Positions 11,191-22,119 of a DNA stretch of 64,000 nucleotides are shown here, piece by piece. This stretch comes from Anthostomella pinea (Eukaryota > Ascomycota > Sordariomycetes > Xylariales > Xylariaceae), in the NCBI GenBank assembly GCA_963556695.1, contig CAUWAG010000007.1, positions 3,348,001 to 3,412,000 of the forward strand. Reading direction: 5' to 3'. The translations under genes and the position numbers were made by a program. Below the pieces are notes generated by a model. It was not told the DNA's origin and searched no databases. It saw nothing but the letters and a program-made list of their open reading frames with translations. Each line of letters begins with the position of its first letter. Position 1 is the stretch's first letter.

Positions 11191-12219
11191 CTACGACGTC
11201 TTCTTGAACGGGTAGCGCACCTCGTCGTCCTTGCGCAGCCAGATCTGCTTGCGCTTCTTGGTGGTGACGTGCTCGACCCACGTCTGCACGGCGTGCTGCT
11301 TCATGAAGCGGCGGATGAAGCGCGGGTCCCAAAGCTCCGACGCGATGCCCAGGTCCTTGCAGCACCGCATCAGCGCGTTCGACTTGCACCCCTCGGCCGC
11401 CGTTGACACGCCGTCCTCGCTGAAGTATTGTTGTTCGCCGCGGGCCTGGCCTACGAATCTGTTTGCCAATGACAGTCGTCAGTATCTGTTGCTGTATTTG
11501 CTAGCTTACGGCGAGAGGGATGCGTCTAGGGTATGAGGTGGAGAGACGGGGGAGAAGAGGCAGAAGGGACCAGGGAAGGGCCAGACGAACCGCCCATGCA
11601 CCACGAGCGCATACTCCCGCGTGACAAGCCGGTCCTGCACCGCCAGCTCGCCCCGCGGCGCCAGCCCCCACCCTCCGGGCCCGAACGCCGCGTTCAGGAT
11701 CCGCCGGTACTTGATCTCGGGCAGGTAGATGATGCCGTCGGGCTTGACCTCGATGTCGTCGGCGTCTAGGGGTGCTTGTAGTATGGCTGCCGTCTCGGGC
11801 GCGAAGGCGGACGTGCCGAGGCCGTGGTAGGAGTTTGCCCAGTCTATTGGGTTGGCGGTGCTGTTTTCGCCGTTGGGGGAATTGGGGGACGGGGTGGTGG
11901 TGGTTGTGGAAGGGGCGTCCGGGAGGGGTGTGCCGGATACGGGCGGTATGGGCGTACGGCTTGCCGCCGGTGTGGGAGTGGGAGTGGACTTTGACCGTGC
12001 GGGCTTTGAGGATGCGAATGCGGGCGTGCGCGAGGACGGCGGTGGTGTTGAGGAAGAGGTGGTGGCTGTCTTGGAGGCGGTTGAGGTCTGTGGGTATGGC
12101 TTCGCTTTCGATGTCGATATCAGCGATCGCGACGTTATCTGAGCGCTTTTCCTGGGTCGTGTTGTTAGACGTACATGCCGGCTGGCTGCTCGGAGCGGCG
12201 TCATGGTGCGGAAGGACAT
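11191..12219 (-). CDS. mgm101: Mitochondrial genome maintenance protein MGM101, two exons
   Basis: MGM101 is a Rad52-like recombination protein of mitochondrial nucleoids, needed to keep mtDNA. Exon 1 is 12219-11591 and exon 2 is 11458-11191; the 132-bp intron has donor GTTCGT, branch tactgac and acceptor CAG, giving 298 residues. The N-terminus ([20 protein letters not shown]) is arginine-rich and lacks acids, as in mitochondrial presequences. A long Ser/Thr/Pro linker leads to the conserved core from about residue 125 ([15 protein letters not shown]), with [21 protein letters not shown] and [20 protein letters not shown]. The conserved C-terminal motif WLRKDD is present. An upstream in-frame Met at 12324 would add 35 residues before the presequence and is less likely. 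Divergent from the biotin ligase gene. Confidence 0.95.
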
Positions 12220-13225
12220 CGTGGTCGTGGGCCTGGGTTCGAGAGGCGGGAGCTTGGGCTGGTTGAAGCTTCTGAAATTTCGGGTGGTGATGCAGGTTTG
12301 GTTTACTAGGGGCGTTCGCGCCAAGGCGGTTGGTGGCGCGGCCGCTAAGACGCGGGTGGACCTGCAGTTCTAGGCCTCGTTTCTACCGCTCTCACAGGCC
12401 TCAAACAGCGTCTCACAAATTGAGGCTTATCGTCTATGAATGTTCATGAGCGGAATCTTATTGCAAGCCAGGACTTCCGAGAGATGGCCCCAAATTCCTT
12501 TGCTCGCTTGCTACAAATACAGAGGCATAATTGCCTCGTTGCCATGTCTATTTTCCTTCTTTAGTTGGGTTCATCCTGATCATGCGTCCTTGCTCGACGT
12601 TCTCTCGTCGTTGTTGTGTTTCTTCCAGCATGCTCTGAAGACCTCCATCTATTCACGTCAGCTATACGGACAGTCGTACGATTTGTTGCCATCTGTGAGG
12701 ATTTGCATACCTCCTTTGTGCAGGCCCGCCAGTCTTTTTTCTCGAAGTGGCAGTCGGTCAGCTTCATATTCTCATCTACAAGCTTGAATCAGCTTTGTCG
12801 TTCGTTGCCTGCCCAATTGCTGTGTGAGCATAGGTAGGTACCTGCGCATCCGGTACTGAAGATTCGCTTGTCCCTGTGTGGTTGAAGCAACGTCGAGTCA
12901 GCCGAGCAAATTTGATCGTAAGCCTTGGTACCTCACCAGTCATCCGGTTCATCGTCGTCCAGCGTCGCAGCCGACTTCTGCTGGGCTGTGCTCTCACTCT
13001 TCGACATTGTCTGCGGTTGTGCTGCTCCAGGCTGACTGACAGGAGTTGTTGAGAGATTGGGGTTGGGTCGGCGGGTCCGGTGCTCCGGTTTAGTGGCTGA
13101 ACCCGCTAGAAGGCGGTGTAAGTCCGGCTTTGATCAGCGCCCGGCATCGTCTCTGTGTGAACTCACCCAAACCCTCAACTCGGCAAGTTTTGCTCGCTGT
13201 AGCTTCACAGCGGCCTGGAGCCAAT
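12220..13225. promoter_or_regulatory. Shared upstream region of MGM101 and BPL1
   Basis: About 1 kb separates the two divergent start codons and contains no recognisable gene. It must hold both promoters and leaders. Pyrimidine-rich tracts (12540-12640) are present; no specific factor site can be assigned with confidence. Confidence 0.5.
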
Positions 13226-15259
13226 ATGGCGTCTCGGAAACTCAACGTGCTAGTGTATACAGGCACAGGGAGTACGGTTGAATCCGTTAAGCACGCCATC
13301 TACTCTCTCCGCCGCCTGCTCTCGCCGAACTACGCCGTCATACCCATCACCGAAACCGTGCTGCTCAAAGAGCCATGGGGGCCTTCGTGTGCGCTCCTTG
13401 TCTTCCCTGGTGGTGCTGACCTCGGCTATTGTCGGGTTCTCAATGGTGCGGGCAACTCCATCATATCCCAGTATGTGCGCCGGGGCGGTGCATATCTCGG
13501 GTTCTGCGCCGGAGGTTACTACGGAAGCAGGAAAGTCGAGTTCGAGGTCGGGGACAAACACCTGGAGGTCATCGGATCGAGGGAGCTGGCCTTCTTCCCC
13601 GGGACATGTAAAGGTGGTGCATTCAAAGGCTTCCAGTACCACAGCGAGAAGGGTGCTCGGGCGATACGCATCAACGTGAAGAAGGGCGCATTCAAAGGGG
13701 CAGGTGTGGTACCTGAGGTGTTCACATCATACTACAACGGGGGAGGCGCTTTCATACTCTCTGGAGAGCGTGACGAGGACGTCGAGGTTCTGGCTAGCTA
13801 TGCCGACGAGATCGATATTGACGCTGGCGAGGAAAAGGCCGCATTGGTGTACTGCAGGGTCGGCCAAGGAGCAGCGATCCTCACCGGACCTCATCCTGAG
13901 TTCGCTGCAGCGGACCTCAGTCCGCACCATATCATCGAAGGGTACGACGATCTACTTGCTCGTCTTCGAGACGACGATAGCAACCGTGCAAGCTTCCTGG
14001 AGGCTTGTCTGTCCAAGCTTGAGCTGGAAGCCAACCAAGAATCATCAGGTGTGCCTTCCCTGTCTCGACTTCATCTGTCATCTATCAACAGCCGCGATGT
14101 GGACGACATGCTGCATTCTTGGGAGGATATCATAACAAGGGAAGATGGGGAGGAGTATATCAGGGGAGAGCAAGACACCTTTCATCTGGAAAAGCCAGAG
14201 ACCCGGTGGTCGATGGGCGGCTTGAAGGAGTCATTGCCTTCAAAGGGGACTACGGATCAGCTTACGTCTGCGTCTAGCCGAAACGATGAAGCTATAGTCG
14301 ACTACAGCACTGTCACGAAACGCGTTGTGCTGCATGAAAACGCATGGCCTGAAGCTAAGGCGACCCCTTACTTCAATCACCACGCCTTCTTCACTAGTCT
14401 GAAGGAGTACCGGAAGACAGATACCGAGGCTGAGGAATGGGGCGACTTTCTGATGTATGGCGAAGCCGTCACTAGTACGAACACCCTGCTGGAGAAGAAT
14501 TTCAAGTTGCTCTCCAAGCTTCCCTCTGGCTTCACCCTCGCAGCCACAACACAAGTAGCAGGACGCGGCCGTGGCAGCAATGTCTGGGTGTCCCCAGCTG
14601 GGTCTTTGGTCATGTCAACTGTCATCAATCATCCCGCCCACCTCGCGCCAAGCCGGCCCATCGTCTTCATCCAGTATCTAGCCGCGGTTGCCATCGTCGA
14701 AGCCGTCAAGAGCTACGACCACGGGTACGAAGACGTGCCGGTCAAGCTGAAATGGCCAAACGATGTCTATGCACGCGATCCACGGCAGCCAACATCACCT
14801 CCAACCTACGTCAAGATAGGCGGTATCCTGTCTAATTGCGCCTACTCCTCAGGCTCCTACCAGATCGTGTTGGGTATCGGTCTCAACACCACGAATGGGC
14901 GCCCCACGACATCTCTCGACGCTCTGCTCCCATCGCACCTCGCGCCCTTCCGCATCGAAAAGCTCCTGGCACGGATCCTCACGCGGCTGGAAGCGTTATA
15001 CAAGGCATTTGTGCGCCGCGGTTTCACGCGAGATATGGAGTACGCGTACTACAACCACTGGCTGCACGGCCGCCAGATCGTCACCCTGGAAGCCGAGGGC
15101 GGGGTGAGGGCGCGGATCGTGGGTATCACGACGGATTGGGGGATGCTCAAGGCTGAGGAGCTTGGTTTTGACGACAAGCCGACGGGCAAGATTTGGGCTC
15201 TGCAGAGCGATGAGAATAGCTTTGACTTTTTCCGCGGTTTGGTGAAGAGGAAGATCTGA
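13226..15259 (+). CDS. BPL1: Biotin--protein ligase (holocarboxylase synthetase)
   Basis: Single-exon gene of 677 residues; biotin-protein ligase activates biotin with ATP and attaches it to carboxylases such as acetyl-CoA and pyruvate carboxylase. The N-terminal half (about 5-290) is the fungal BPL_N glutamine-amidotransferase-like domain, with FPGGADLGYC and GFCAGGYYGS around residue 95. The catalytic BPL/LplA domain spans about 400-600: GRGRGSNVWVSPAGSLV (about residue 442) is the biotinyl-AMP loop and LKWPNDVY (about 507) carries the catalytic lysine. A small C-terminal BPL domain follows. Start placed at MASRKLNVLVYTG because the 32 upstream in-frame codons are unlike the family; an upstream in-frame ATG at 13130 exists. 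Length is normal for fungi. Confidence 0.95.
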   Translation: MASRKLNVLVYTGTGSTVESVKHAIYSLRRLLSPNYAVIPITETVLLKEPWGPSCALLVFPGGADLGYCRVLNGAGNSIISQYVRRGGAYLGFCAGGYYGSRKVEFEVGDKHLEVIGSRELAFFPGTCKGGAFKGFQYHSEKGARAIRINVKKGAFKGAGVVPEVFTSYYNGGGAFILSGERDEDVEVLASYADEIDIDAGEEKAALVYCRVGQGAAILTGPHPEFAAADLSPHHIIEGYDDLLARLRDDDSNRASFLEACLSKLELEANQESSGVPSLSRLHLSSINSRDVDDMLHSWEDIITREDGEEYIRGEQDTFHLEKPETRWSMGGLKESLPSKGTTDQLTSASSRNDEAIVDYSTVTKRVVLHENAWPEAKATPYFNHHAFFTSLKEYRKTDTEAEEWGDFLMYGEAVTSTNTLLEKNFKLLSKLPSGFTLAATTQVAGRGRGSNVWVSPAGSLVMSTVINHPAHLAPSRPIVFIQYLAAVAIVEAVKSYDHGYEDVPVKLKWPNDVYARDPRQPTSPPTYVKIGGILSNCAYSSGSYQIVLGIGLNTTNGRPTTSLDALLPSHLAPFRIEKLLARILTRLEALYKAFVRRGFTRDMEYAYYNHWLHGRQIVTLEAEGGVRARIVGITTDWGMLKAEELGFDDKPTGKIWALQSDENSFDFFRGLVKRKI

Positions 15260-16399
15260 TATATGCGTGTATGTATCAGCACGATCAAAGCTTTCGGTCA
15301 TGCGACCGGGAAGCTGTGCGGCCATCAACGCCCATTGTGTGTGAGCGAGGGTGGGGTGGGTTACGACGGCTTGGTGTTGTAGCTGCCTCTGAACAGGAAG
15401 CCGTTGTTGCCTTTCGAACATGAGGTCTGGTTGTTGCAGACGGGGAGGAAGGTTCGACACGGCGAGTGGCTGTTGGCCTTTAGAATCATTGATTCATCCA
15501 CAGCTGCAGCCATGCAGCACCCTTCCGTCCTTTCTCAACTACAATGCAACAACACGTACAGCAAATACGGCATATTCGGACGATTTTGGCCTTCTTTATC
15601 CTGCCGGTCTGTCGAACTATTGATACATTTGGAGCGGAGGTTTGGCAAGCGCCTGTGTCATTCGCTACTCAACAACCGCTCACTATGCCAGACTTACGAT
15701 CTTGAAAACATGGAGAGATAGGCTCTCCGAGAGATCAAAGCGGCCCTGGAAGGACGTCGTGGAGACTCACCCGAGACATGAGTTTGAGTTTGAGTCGCTG
15801 CTCTGCTCTCCAGCTGATTTCTCACGACCGGCTGATGTCTTCAATATCTTAGAGCTAACAAACGACATAGTGCATCCTGCTTCCGTACTACAATTGATTC
15901 ACGAGTCACTATAATTGCCTCAACCTATCCCCTACCTATAGAATATATGAATACATGAATATGTCTTTCTCCGTGGGGAGATAGCGCTCATGTACACACG
16001 CAGTCCGCTAACAATCCCGTGTGTCCATGAATTTCAGACATTAAATTTGTTTGGGGTTCCCGCTTCAGAGAAAGTAAGCAGCGTGATAAGCTGTGGTAGG
16101 CTGGCTGCTTTTGGACTTTTCGAGCAGTAAGGGGCACGTGTCACAGTTACGCAATGTGTCACAGACATCGGATAGCGGTGTCACAAGAAGGACATGGAAA
16201 TGATTCACTGTGGTATTACTTTGATAGTGGTGAACATGGACCATAATTACATTGCTAAAAGTATAAATGCTCAACTGTCCCTTCCGCAAGCCCTTCGCCT
16301 TTCCTCGTTCTGTATTTATAGTCCACAGCCGCAAACCCGAGGACAACCATTTCCACCACGCATCAGATATCTATTGACTAACAGACCAGATCGCGCGCC
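15260..16399. other. Intergenic, no gene recognised
   Basis: Open frames here are short and without recognisable features. A TATA-like gtataaatg at about 16259-16268 lies some 130 bp before the Hce2-type start codon at 16400 and may belong to its promoter. Confidence 0.4.
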
Positions 16400-16879
16400 A
16401 TGTATCTCACAGTCGCCTTCAGCAGCGACAAGCGCGACATGACCGCCGAGCACGTCGAGCAAACCTTCCAGTCCGACTTCTGCGACGTCGGCGCCTCGGA
16501 GCCCTTCTCCGAGTCCCTAGTCGCCACCGAGCGCGCCTCCGTCGACGACTGCCACGGCCTGACGGCCTGGCTCAGCGCCAACCCGGGCTACTACAAGGCG
16601 ACCGACTTCACGGGGTATACGTTCAACGACCTGGTCACGTTTGGGAGTTGCGCGTTTGGGTTCTACCGCACGGACGGCGGCGTGGGGGTTTTTAGTTTGG
16701 GGAATCAGGATGTCCTGGATTTGGTCGGTATGGCGGTAAGAAAGTATGCGGTGGACGGCATGGTGGGTGCGGCGGGGCAGGTTGGGTGTGATGGTAACAC
16801 GAGTATTAGTTGGAGTCTTTATGATGTTGCCAAGAGGGATGATGGGACTATGGTGCATGGGGACCAGGCACCTGCGTGA
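16400..16879 (+). CDS. Hce2 (Ecp2-like effector) domain protein
   Basis: Intronless, 159 residues. The central and C-terminal parts match the Hce2 family (homologues of Cladosporium Ecp2): SDFCDVGASEPF and DDCHGLTAWL, then VTFGSCAFGFYR, then GNQDVLDLVGMAVRKY and GAAGQVGCDG followed by TSISWSLYDV. Four cysteines (in SDFC, DDC, GSCAFG and VGCDG) occupy the family's usual positions and could form two disulfides. Ecp2 homologues are secreted and can provoke plant cell death; the role of this protein is not known. Unusually, the N-terminus MYLTVAFSSDKRDMTAEH is polar and is not a signal peptide, and no upstream exon encoding one was found. It is either non-classically secreted, intracellular or missing an unrecognised first exon. 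Confidence 0.75.
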   Translation: MYLTVAFSSDKRDMTAEHVEQTFQSDFCDVGASEPFSESLVATERASVDDCHGLTAWLSANPGYYKATDFTGYTFNDLVTFGSCAFGFYRTDGGVGVFSLGNQDVLDLVGMAVRKYAVDGMVGAAGQVGCDGNTSISWSLYDVAKRDDGTMVHGDQAPA

Positions 16880-17440
16880 TGGGTGAGGCGGGCTTGGTGC
16901 TGGTGCTGGGGATTTCTGCATGGTGGATGGGGATTTGGGGAGCGTAGGCTTCGAGATATATCAGCTGATGAATGATATACTCACGAGACTCGATGCCATG
17001 CTCGTGGCTAAAGGCAATGTGATTTCTTATTCCCCTGCCTCATACTCCTCAACGATATTTACGTTTATGCAGATCAACCTTGAGGAATACGGATTCTTAT
17101 GAGCAAGTAGTTCGCCGTTAACACAACCCGGCTTTCTCTTATAAAGATGATGTGTAAAACAACCTCTAAATTTCTCACGTCAAACTTGGTATATGTATCG
17201 AGTAGGTGCTTCGTCGTCCGTTTTAAAGTTCTCTTCGAGCCTCACGGCAGCATGGCAATCGATCAAACTTTCCCTCAGTTGGTCGTATTTCTGTTGGACC
17301 TTGTGGTCAGGCGGGTGGCCGACAAAGACAGCCCAGGCTGCTTGTTGCCTCCCGGCACCTTTTGAATCATGATGCCGAGTTATACGGTGTGCAGGCCTCA
17401 AAGTGTGGTATGGAGTTAGCTCAACGCGTAGCGTACCCTT
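16880..17440. other. Intergenic, no gene recognised
   Basis: Presumed 3' flank of the Hce2-type gene grading into the AT-rich block. Short frames only. Confidence 0.4.
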
Positions 17441-17722
17441 ATTGCAGCATTATAAATTAACTCTTTCTTAAAACATTAATAACGCCACGATTTCGCCGGC
17501 CAATTGAACAATAATATAGGCCCCGTTTAAATCGTCTTTTTATTTTACGGTTCGTTTATTTCTACGTATAACCTTTCGTAACTGGTTACGTTAAAACTAC
17601 AATATTTTAATATATATTATCTCTAAAATAATAGTTATAATATAAGTCATAACTTATACTTAAGTAATAACTAACCGTAAAAGATATATTTTGTAATTAA
17701 TAATCAATCCGGATATTTACCT

Positions 17723-17747
17723 GTAGTAGTAGTAGTAGTAGTAGTAG
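17723..17747. repeat. (GTA)n microsatellite
   Basis: Eight uninterrupted GTA trinucleotide units, followed by a GC-rich stretch with an imperfect hairpin (ctgctgcagagcag). Confidence 0.95.
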
Positions 17748-18076
17748 CATTTAACGCCAGGGGGCCTGCTGCAGAGCAGCGGCCCTGGGCCTCCAAAAGG
17801 GCGCGCGGGCGTGCTAGGCTAGGTCTCATACTATATATATACATACAGCTGCCCAGCTAGCAGATCTCGTTCGTAAACAGCTACTGCATCTAAGCAGCGG
17901 TTCTCATCGTGTCCCCCCTCCTCCGGGTGAGGGTTGGTGCCGACGTCCTTCGCAGTCTTTAAATTCCTGGTATATCCAAGCTCAAACAGCTTGATTCGAG
18001 CTGTAGGGTAAGGTTTATAGAACTTATGCTCCTGCTTCACGTGCGAGTGCACTACAAAAGAGAAAGGATATTTACC

Positions 18077-18569
18077 TGTGACGAGCCGTCTTACCTATAA
18101 GGCTAAAGGGTTCTATAGGGTTTATGTTCTGAGGTAAGTCAACACAAAAGACAATAGAGGCTTCTGTCAACTAGAAGACACTCAGATACTGGGGCTTGGT
18201 CTGAACTGGGTTCACTGCGTAGTCGAGTCGTCAGGAGATTTCTCCCACCTTAGGGTTGGCTAAGATGCTTAGATTGATCACTGAGGTAGAGACTGTCTAT
18301 CTATCTAGCTGGGAAATGTCCGTCCTTATATGTCCAATCTCTCCCTCACTGATGGAGTAGGATCACCTTGTCTCAGAGTGATGCTCACTGGCTCACTCCC
18401 TGATTCAGTGATCCTTGCAGGCTCACTTCGTGATCCAGTTATCCGTTACTTGACCTTTGTTATATAATCCGTAATACCCATTGTTCCATTCCTGGCTTCT
18501 GATTCCATTGGTTCTTGGTGTACTCCCCTTGGCCCTCCAACAGGCCGTGGTATTTGTTGGTTCGTAATA
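18077..18569 (+). mobile_element. Solo LTR, family D copy 2 (493 bp)
   Basis: Begins TGTGACGAGCCGTC and ends GGTTCGTAATA, where the expected ACA has become ATA (a CpA-to-TpA change). A perfect 5-bp duplication, TTACC, lies at 18072-18076 and 18570-18574. Inverse of the copy at 6952. Confidence 0.87.
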
Positions 18570-19738
18570 TTACCGAACGTTTCATAAAAAAGATTAAGCG
18601 AAAATAATCCGTATTAATAAACTGTTAACTCCGCTTTTATTATATTATTAAAACCTATTGCTTTTAATAACTTTTATTTATAAGATTCAAAATTATCAAG
18701 ATAAAAGATTATGTTATATTTATTTAAGTTCTTTTTTCGCTCGAGCCTTATTTTCAATGGCTATTATTTCCGATAAGTTTTAATAATAAGCCTTTAAATT
18801 TTTCGAAACGGAAGTTTTACTTCGTATTTATATTGATTTCTTTATATATTTAATTATTATTCCAAAATATTTAATAATCTTTATTATTAAGAGCTTTTGA
18901 CCAGTAATTCAGGCTTTTTTATAATCGTTTATAATCGTATATTGTACTCTTTTTTAAACCGATTAAGTTTTAAATGTATTATGCTTTTATTTTTCGTATT
19001 ATATCTATACGTTTATTATTTATATAAAAGGGTTTCTTTTTATCTCGAAGAAAACCTTAAAATCCTATCTTTTTTATCCACCTTTCAATTTTTTTAATCC
19101 ATCTTTTTATACTTAATATTTATTTTCTTATTATATCTTCTCTATTAATTTAACCTTTATTCAACGCTAAAAACAACGTTACTTTCGATAATATTAAAAA
19201 CAGCTTTATTGTTAGTATTATAAGTAAGCTAATACTAGCTACTTTTTTTTCTTCGCTTTTACCGATGTTTTTTCTTTAACGATGTCTTATTTATACAGCG
19301 TAATGCTTCTTATATATATTAATAATGCTTTTTACAAACCTTCAAGTCTCATTAACTAGACATACCGCCGGCATATATTATTATAACACTTATTTATTTT
19401 AACCTTATTTGATAATTATCTTTAAAAAAGGATTTCTATTTTGAAAGCTTAAACCGTACTTATATAAAAATTTTAAACCGAATCTTCATACACGGTATAT
19501 TAAATATAGAAGATTTTATAGCCTTAAATAATTCTTCCTTATAGCTGAGCTATTACTATTTACGTTATTTGCCGGTTTATATTCGGTTTAAAAAGCGATT
19601 TAATTCAAATAAGTATATAAGTTCGCGGTTATAATACGTAACGCGTTCTTATTTTTTATTGAGCATTTAAGCTTTACATAACTAATCTTGATATTTTACG
19701 CTTTTTAAAGTTAAAAGATTACGTAAAAAGCAACTAAG

Positions 19739-19950
19739 TGTGACGGCCTGCACAGACCTTCCCACATAACAAGTGGATACTTCTTAATAGGGGAAGGATC
19801 TGACCAGAGGATCCCCTTAAAGGGGCAACCTCCCACTGTACCTATCTCTCTCTCTCTTTCTTTCCTCTCTAGTCTTGATATTCTCGTCAATAGAGTAATA
19901 GCTGCTTGCTGCCGGCCATGTCCCAGCTCCTCGGTACGCTCGCCGTGACA
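19739..19950 (+). mobile_element. Solo LTR, family B (212 bp)
   Basis: Begins TGTGACGGCCTGC and ends CGCCGTGACA. A perfect 5-bp duplication, CTAAG, lies at 19734-19738 and 19951-19955. GC-balanced copy sitting inside AT-rich DNA. Confidence 0.88.
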
Positions 19951-20597
19951 CTAAGTTCTTATTTCTTGCGCCGAAGTTAAGTTAATGTTTAATAAATAAG
20001 ATCGTACGTTGTTTAACGTATATTTCCGGCCTTTATGAATACTTTCACTTTTCTTGACTATATATTAATAATACTTCTTAAACGTAATTAAAACGCCAGA
20101 TTTTAAAAATAACCACGTATGTTTTTCTTACTTATTTCATGCTTAAGCCTTTTTTAATTATATATTTAAAGAAATCAAGAAAACTTAAGCTATATATATT
20201 AGTAGTAAAGTCTATAGGTTTTCTAAAAGAGCTAATCTCATAAGTATAAATATTTATGTTTATATCTTTTTATATTACTACTCATTATTAACGTTTTTAA
20301 TAAGATAAAATTATAATTAATAACTCATAAACGCTTTTAACACTCGCGCTTTTTATAATAAGTACTTTTCTTACCAAATATACTTTTTTACTATCCTTTT
20401 TTATTTATCAAATCCCAACTTCTTTAATAAATACCTTTTTACTTTTAAATAAATCCGCGTATAATATATTTTTAAACCGAAACTCATATGATATTATACG
20501 AAAACATATAACTAACAGAATAATACGTAAATTCCTTTTTATTTCTCTTATTAAGATAAGAAGAAATATAATATGTTGCGTTTATATATATATATAT

Positions 20598-20799
20598 TGT
20601 AGGAACAGGCTTGAACGATCAATCATAATACTCGAGTATGGGGTCAAGGTCATGATGTTGCTGATGGTTGGATTGGGAAGTCTAGCTGGACCTGAAGGTC
20701 TGGCTAAGCGACCTCACAATCCGGTATCTAATCTCTTATCTAATCATACATGTGGGTTCTGTATGGATGGTTTGACTGTGTAATCACATGGATCCAATA
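20598..20799 (+). mobile_element. Solo LTR, family E copy 1 (about 202 bp)
   Basis: Begins TGTAGGAACAGGC and ends GGATCCAATA; aligns in inverse orientation with 21140-21340. No 5-bp duplication is visible (TATAT left, GGTTT right), so the ends are taken from the other copy. Confidence 0.65.
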
Positions 20800-21139
20800 G
20801 GTTTAGTTATTATTGATAAATTATAACTTTACTTTAATTATAAAATAAATTAAAGAAAAAAGATTAAAGCTAAAAACCAATGTTGACTTTTATTTAATAA
20901 TTATATTCAATAAGCGGCATTTTGATAATATTCGGAGCTTAATTAGCTTAAGGTTTAAGGTTTATAATATAAATAGTAAAAAAGGTATATAAAAATTAGA
21001 ATTTTGTCTAAATAACACGTAAATAATATGAATCGGCATAAAATTAACAAGGAATCTTAAAAATATTAATCATGAATATTATATAAATATACGAGCGATT
21101 ATATAAAAGTTAAAAAAAAAGACTTATATTTAAGATAAT

Positions 21140-21340
21140 TATTGGATCCATGTGGTTCCACAGTCAAACCATCCACACAGAACCACATATATGATTAGAT
21201 AAGAGATTAGATACGGGATTGTGAGGTCACTTAGCCAGACCTGCAGGTCCAGCTAGACTTCTCAATTCAACTATCAGTAACATCATGACCTTGACCCCAT
21301 ACTCGAGTATTATGATTGATCGTTCAAGCCTGTTCCCACA
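21140..21340 (-). mobile_element. Solo LTR, family E copy 2 (201 bp)
   Basis: Plus-strand ends are TATTGGATCC and CCTGTTCCCACA. A perfect 5-bp duplication, ATAAT, lies at 21135-21139 and 21341-21345, showing that this copy inserted by itself and is not one arm of a foldback element with copy 1. Confidence 0.8.
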
Positions 21341-21604
21341 ATAATAGTATAAAAAAAGCTATTTTAAAAAAGTTATAAGGTTTAGTAATGTATTTATTAA
21401 ATAAGGCTATATAAAATATACGCGTTGTAATTAGTTAAAATAAACCCATTTATTGATTAAATAAATCCTTTATTCAAATAAGTTTATTTTCAAGAAATTA
21501 CGGTTACTTAAGCAGTTAATATATAATGGGTTTATAACTTATACTATTTATCGTGTCTAATCGCCAGCCTTATTTTACGAAAGATACGTTAGCCTTACCC
21601 GTAA

Positions 21605-21640
21605 AATGCGCGAAGCGCATTGAGAAGCTACGAAGTAGCT
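21605..21640. repeat. Double hairpin with identical GAA loops
   Basis: Two perfect inverted repeats lie side by side: AATGCGC-GAA-GCGCATT (21605-21621) and AGCTAC-GAA-GTAGCT (21626-21640), separated by four bases. They sit exactly where the AT-rich block ends. Function unknown; could be the terminal structure of a mobile element. Confidence 0.85.
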
Positions 21641-22119
21641 GGTGGATATTGAAACCACTGGACTCGGATATGTTACTAGTGTTGCCCTGCCCGTAGTGAA
21701 GCCATGCTTGGATTGTCTGAACCAAGCTGGCTATACAACTCGCAAGCTGCAGCGCATCCCCGAATCAACTGATCATGGAGGTCTCTGGCCAGCCAATCTG
21801 TGTAGTCGACACACGTATTCATCAGATAGACCTGAACTATTATGACCTGCGCATCAAGGTAACTCCGTCGAATGGACTTCCACCCAAACTCATCGTGATG
21901 AGAAGAAACTACCCATCTCACTGAGGGAATGGCGAATCCATGCACCCGCTGGAAAACCCCACAGCAGGAGCCTCCCCTTTCAACCCTACGCCGCCTTTTT
22001 GCTGCGCCACCGTGACTTCATGTTCCCAACCCAGCAAGTTGAGAGATAGTATCGATCAATTGTTGGATCAATTCAGGCTCTGCCGCGACCCCGAGAAAAT
22101 AAATGATTTTTCTGGTGGA
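21641..22119. other. Intergenic, no gene recognised
   Basis: Downstream of the minus-strand gene at 22120-22949. Nothing recognisable. Confidence 0.4.

Larger units (their letters stand above)
17440..21604. other. AT-rich, gene-free block (RIP-decayed transposon relics)
   Basis: Mostly TA-rich sequence without coding capacity. A GC-rich island with a microsatellite (17720-18060) and solo LTRs at 18077, 19739, 20598 and 21140 are embedded. Composition changes abruptly near 21600, where normal DNA resumes. Interpreted as ancient transposons inactivated by repeat-induced point mutation. Confidence 0.75.

Noticed and set aside
11772..12266. Plus-strand Arg/Trp-rich frame over MGM101
   Set aside because: Antisense to a gene with strong family motifs; no independent support.
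18897..19097. A 66-codon frame in AT-rich DNA reading as hydrophobic Phe/Leu/Tyr
   Set aside because: Composition is explained by the AT bias alone; no start context or homology.
20598..21340. A 743-bp foldback DNA transposon
   Set aside because: One arm is flanked by its own 5-bp duplication, which fits two inverse solo LTRs better.
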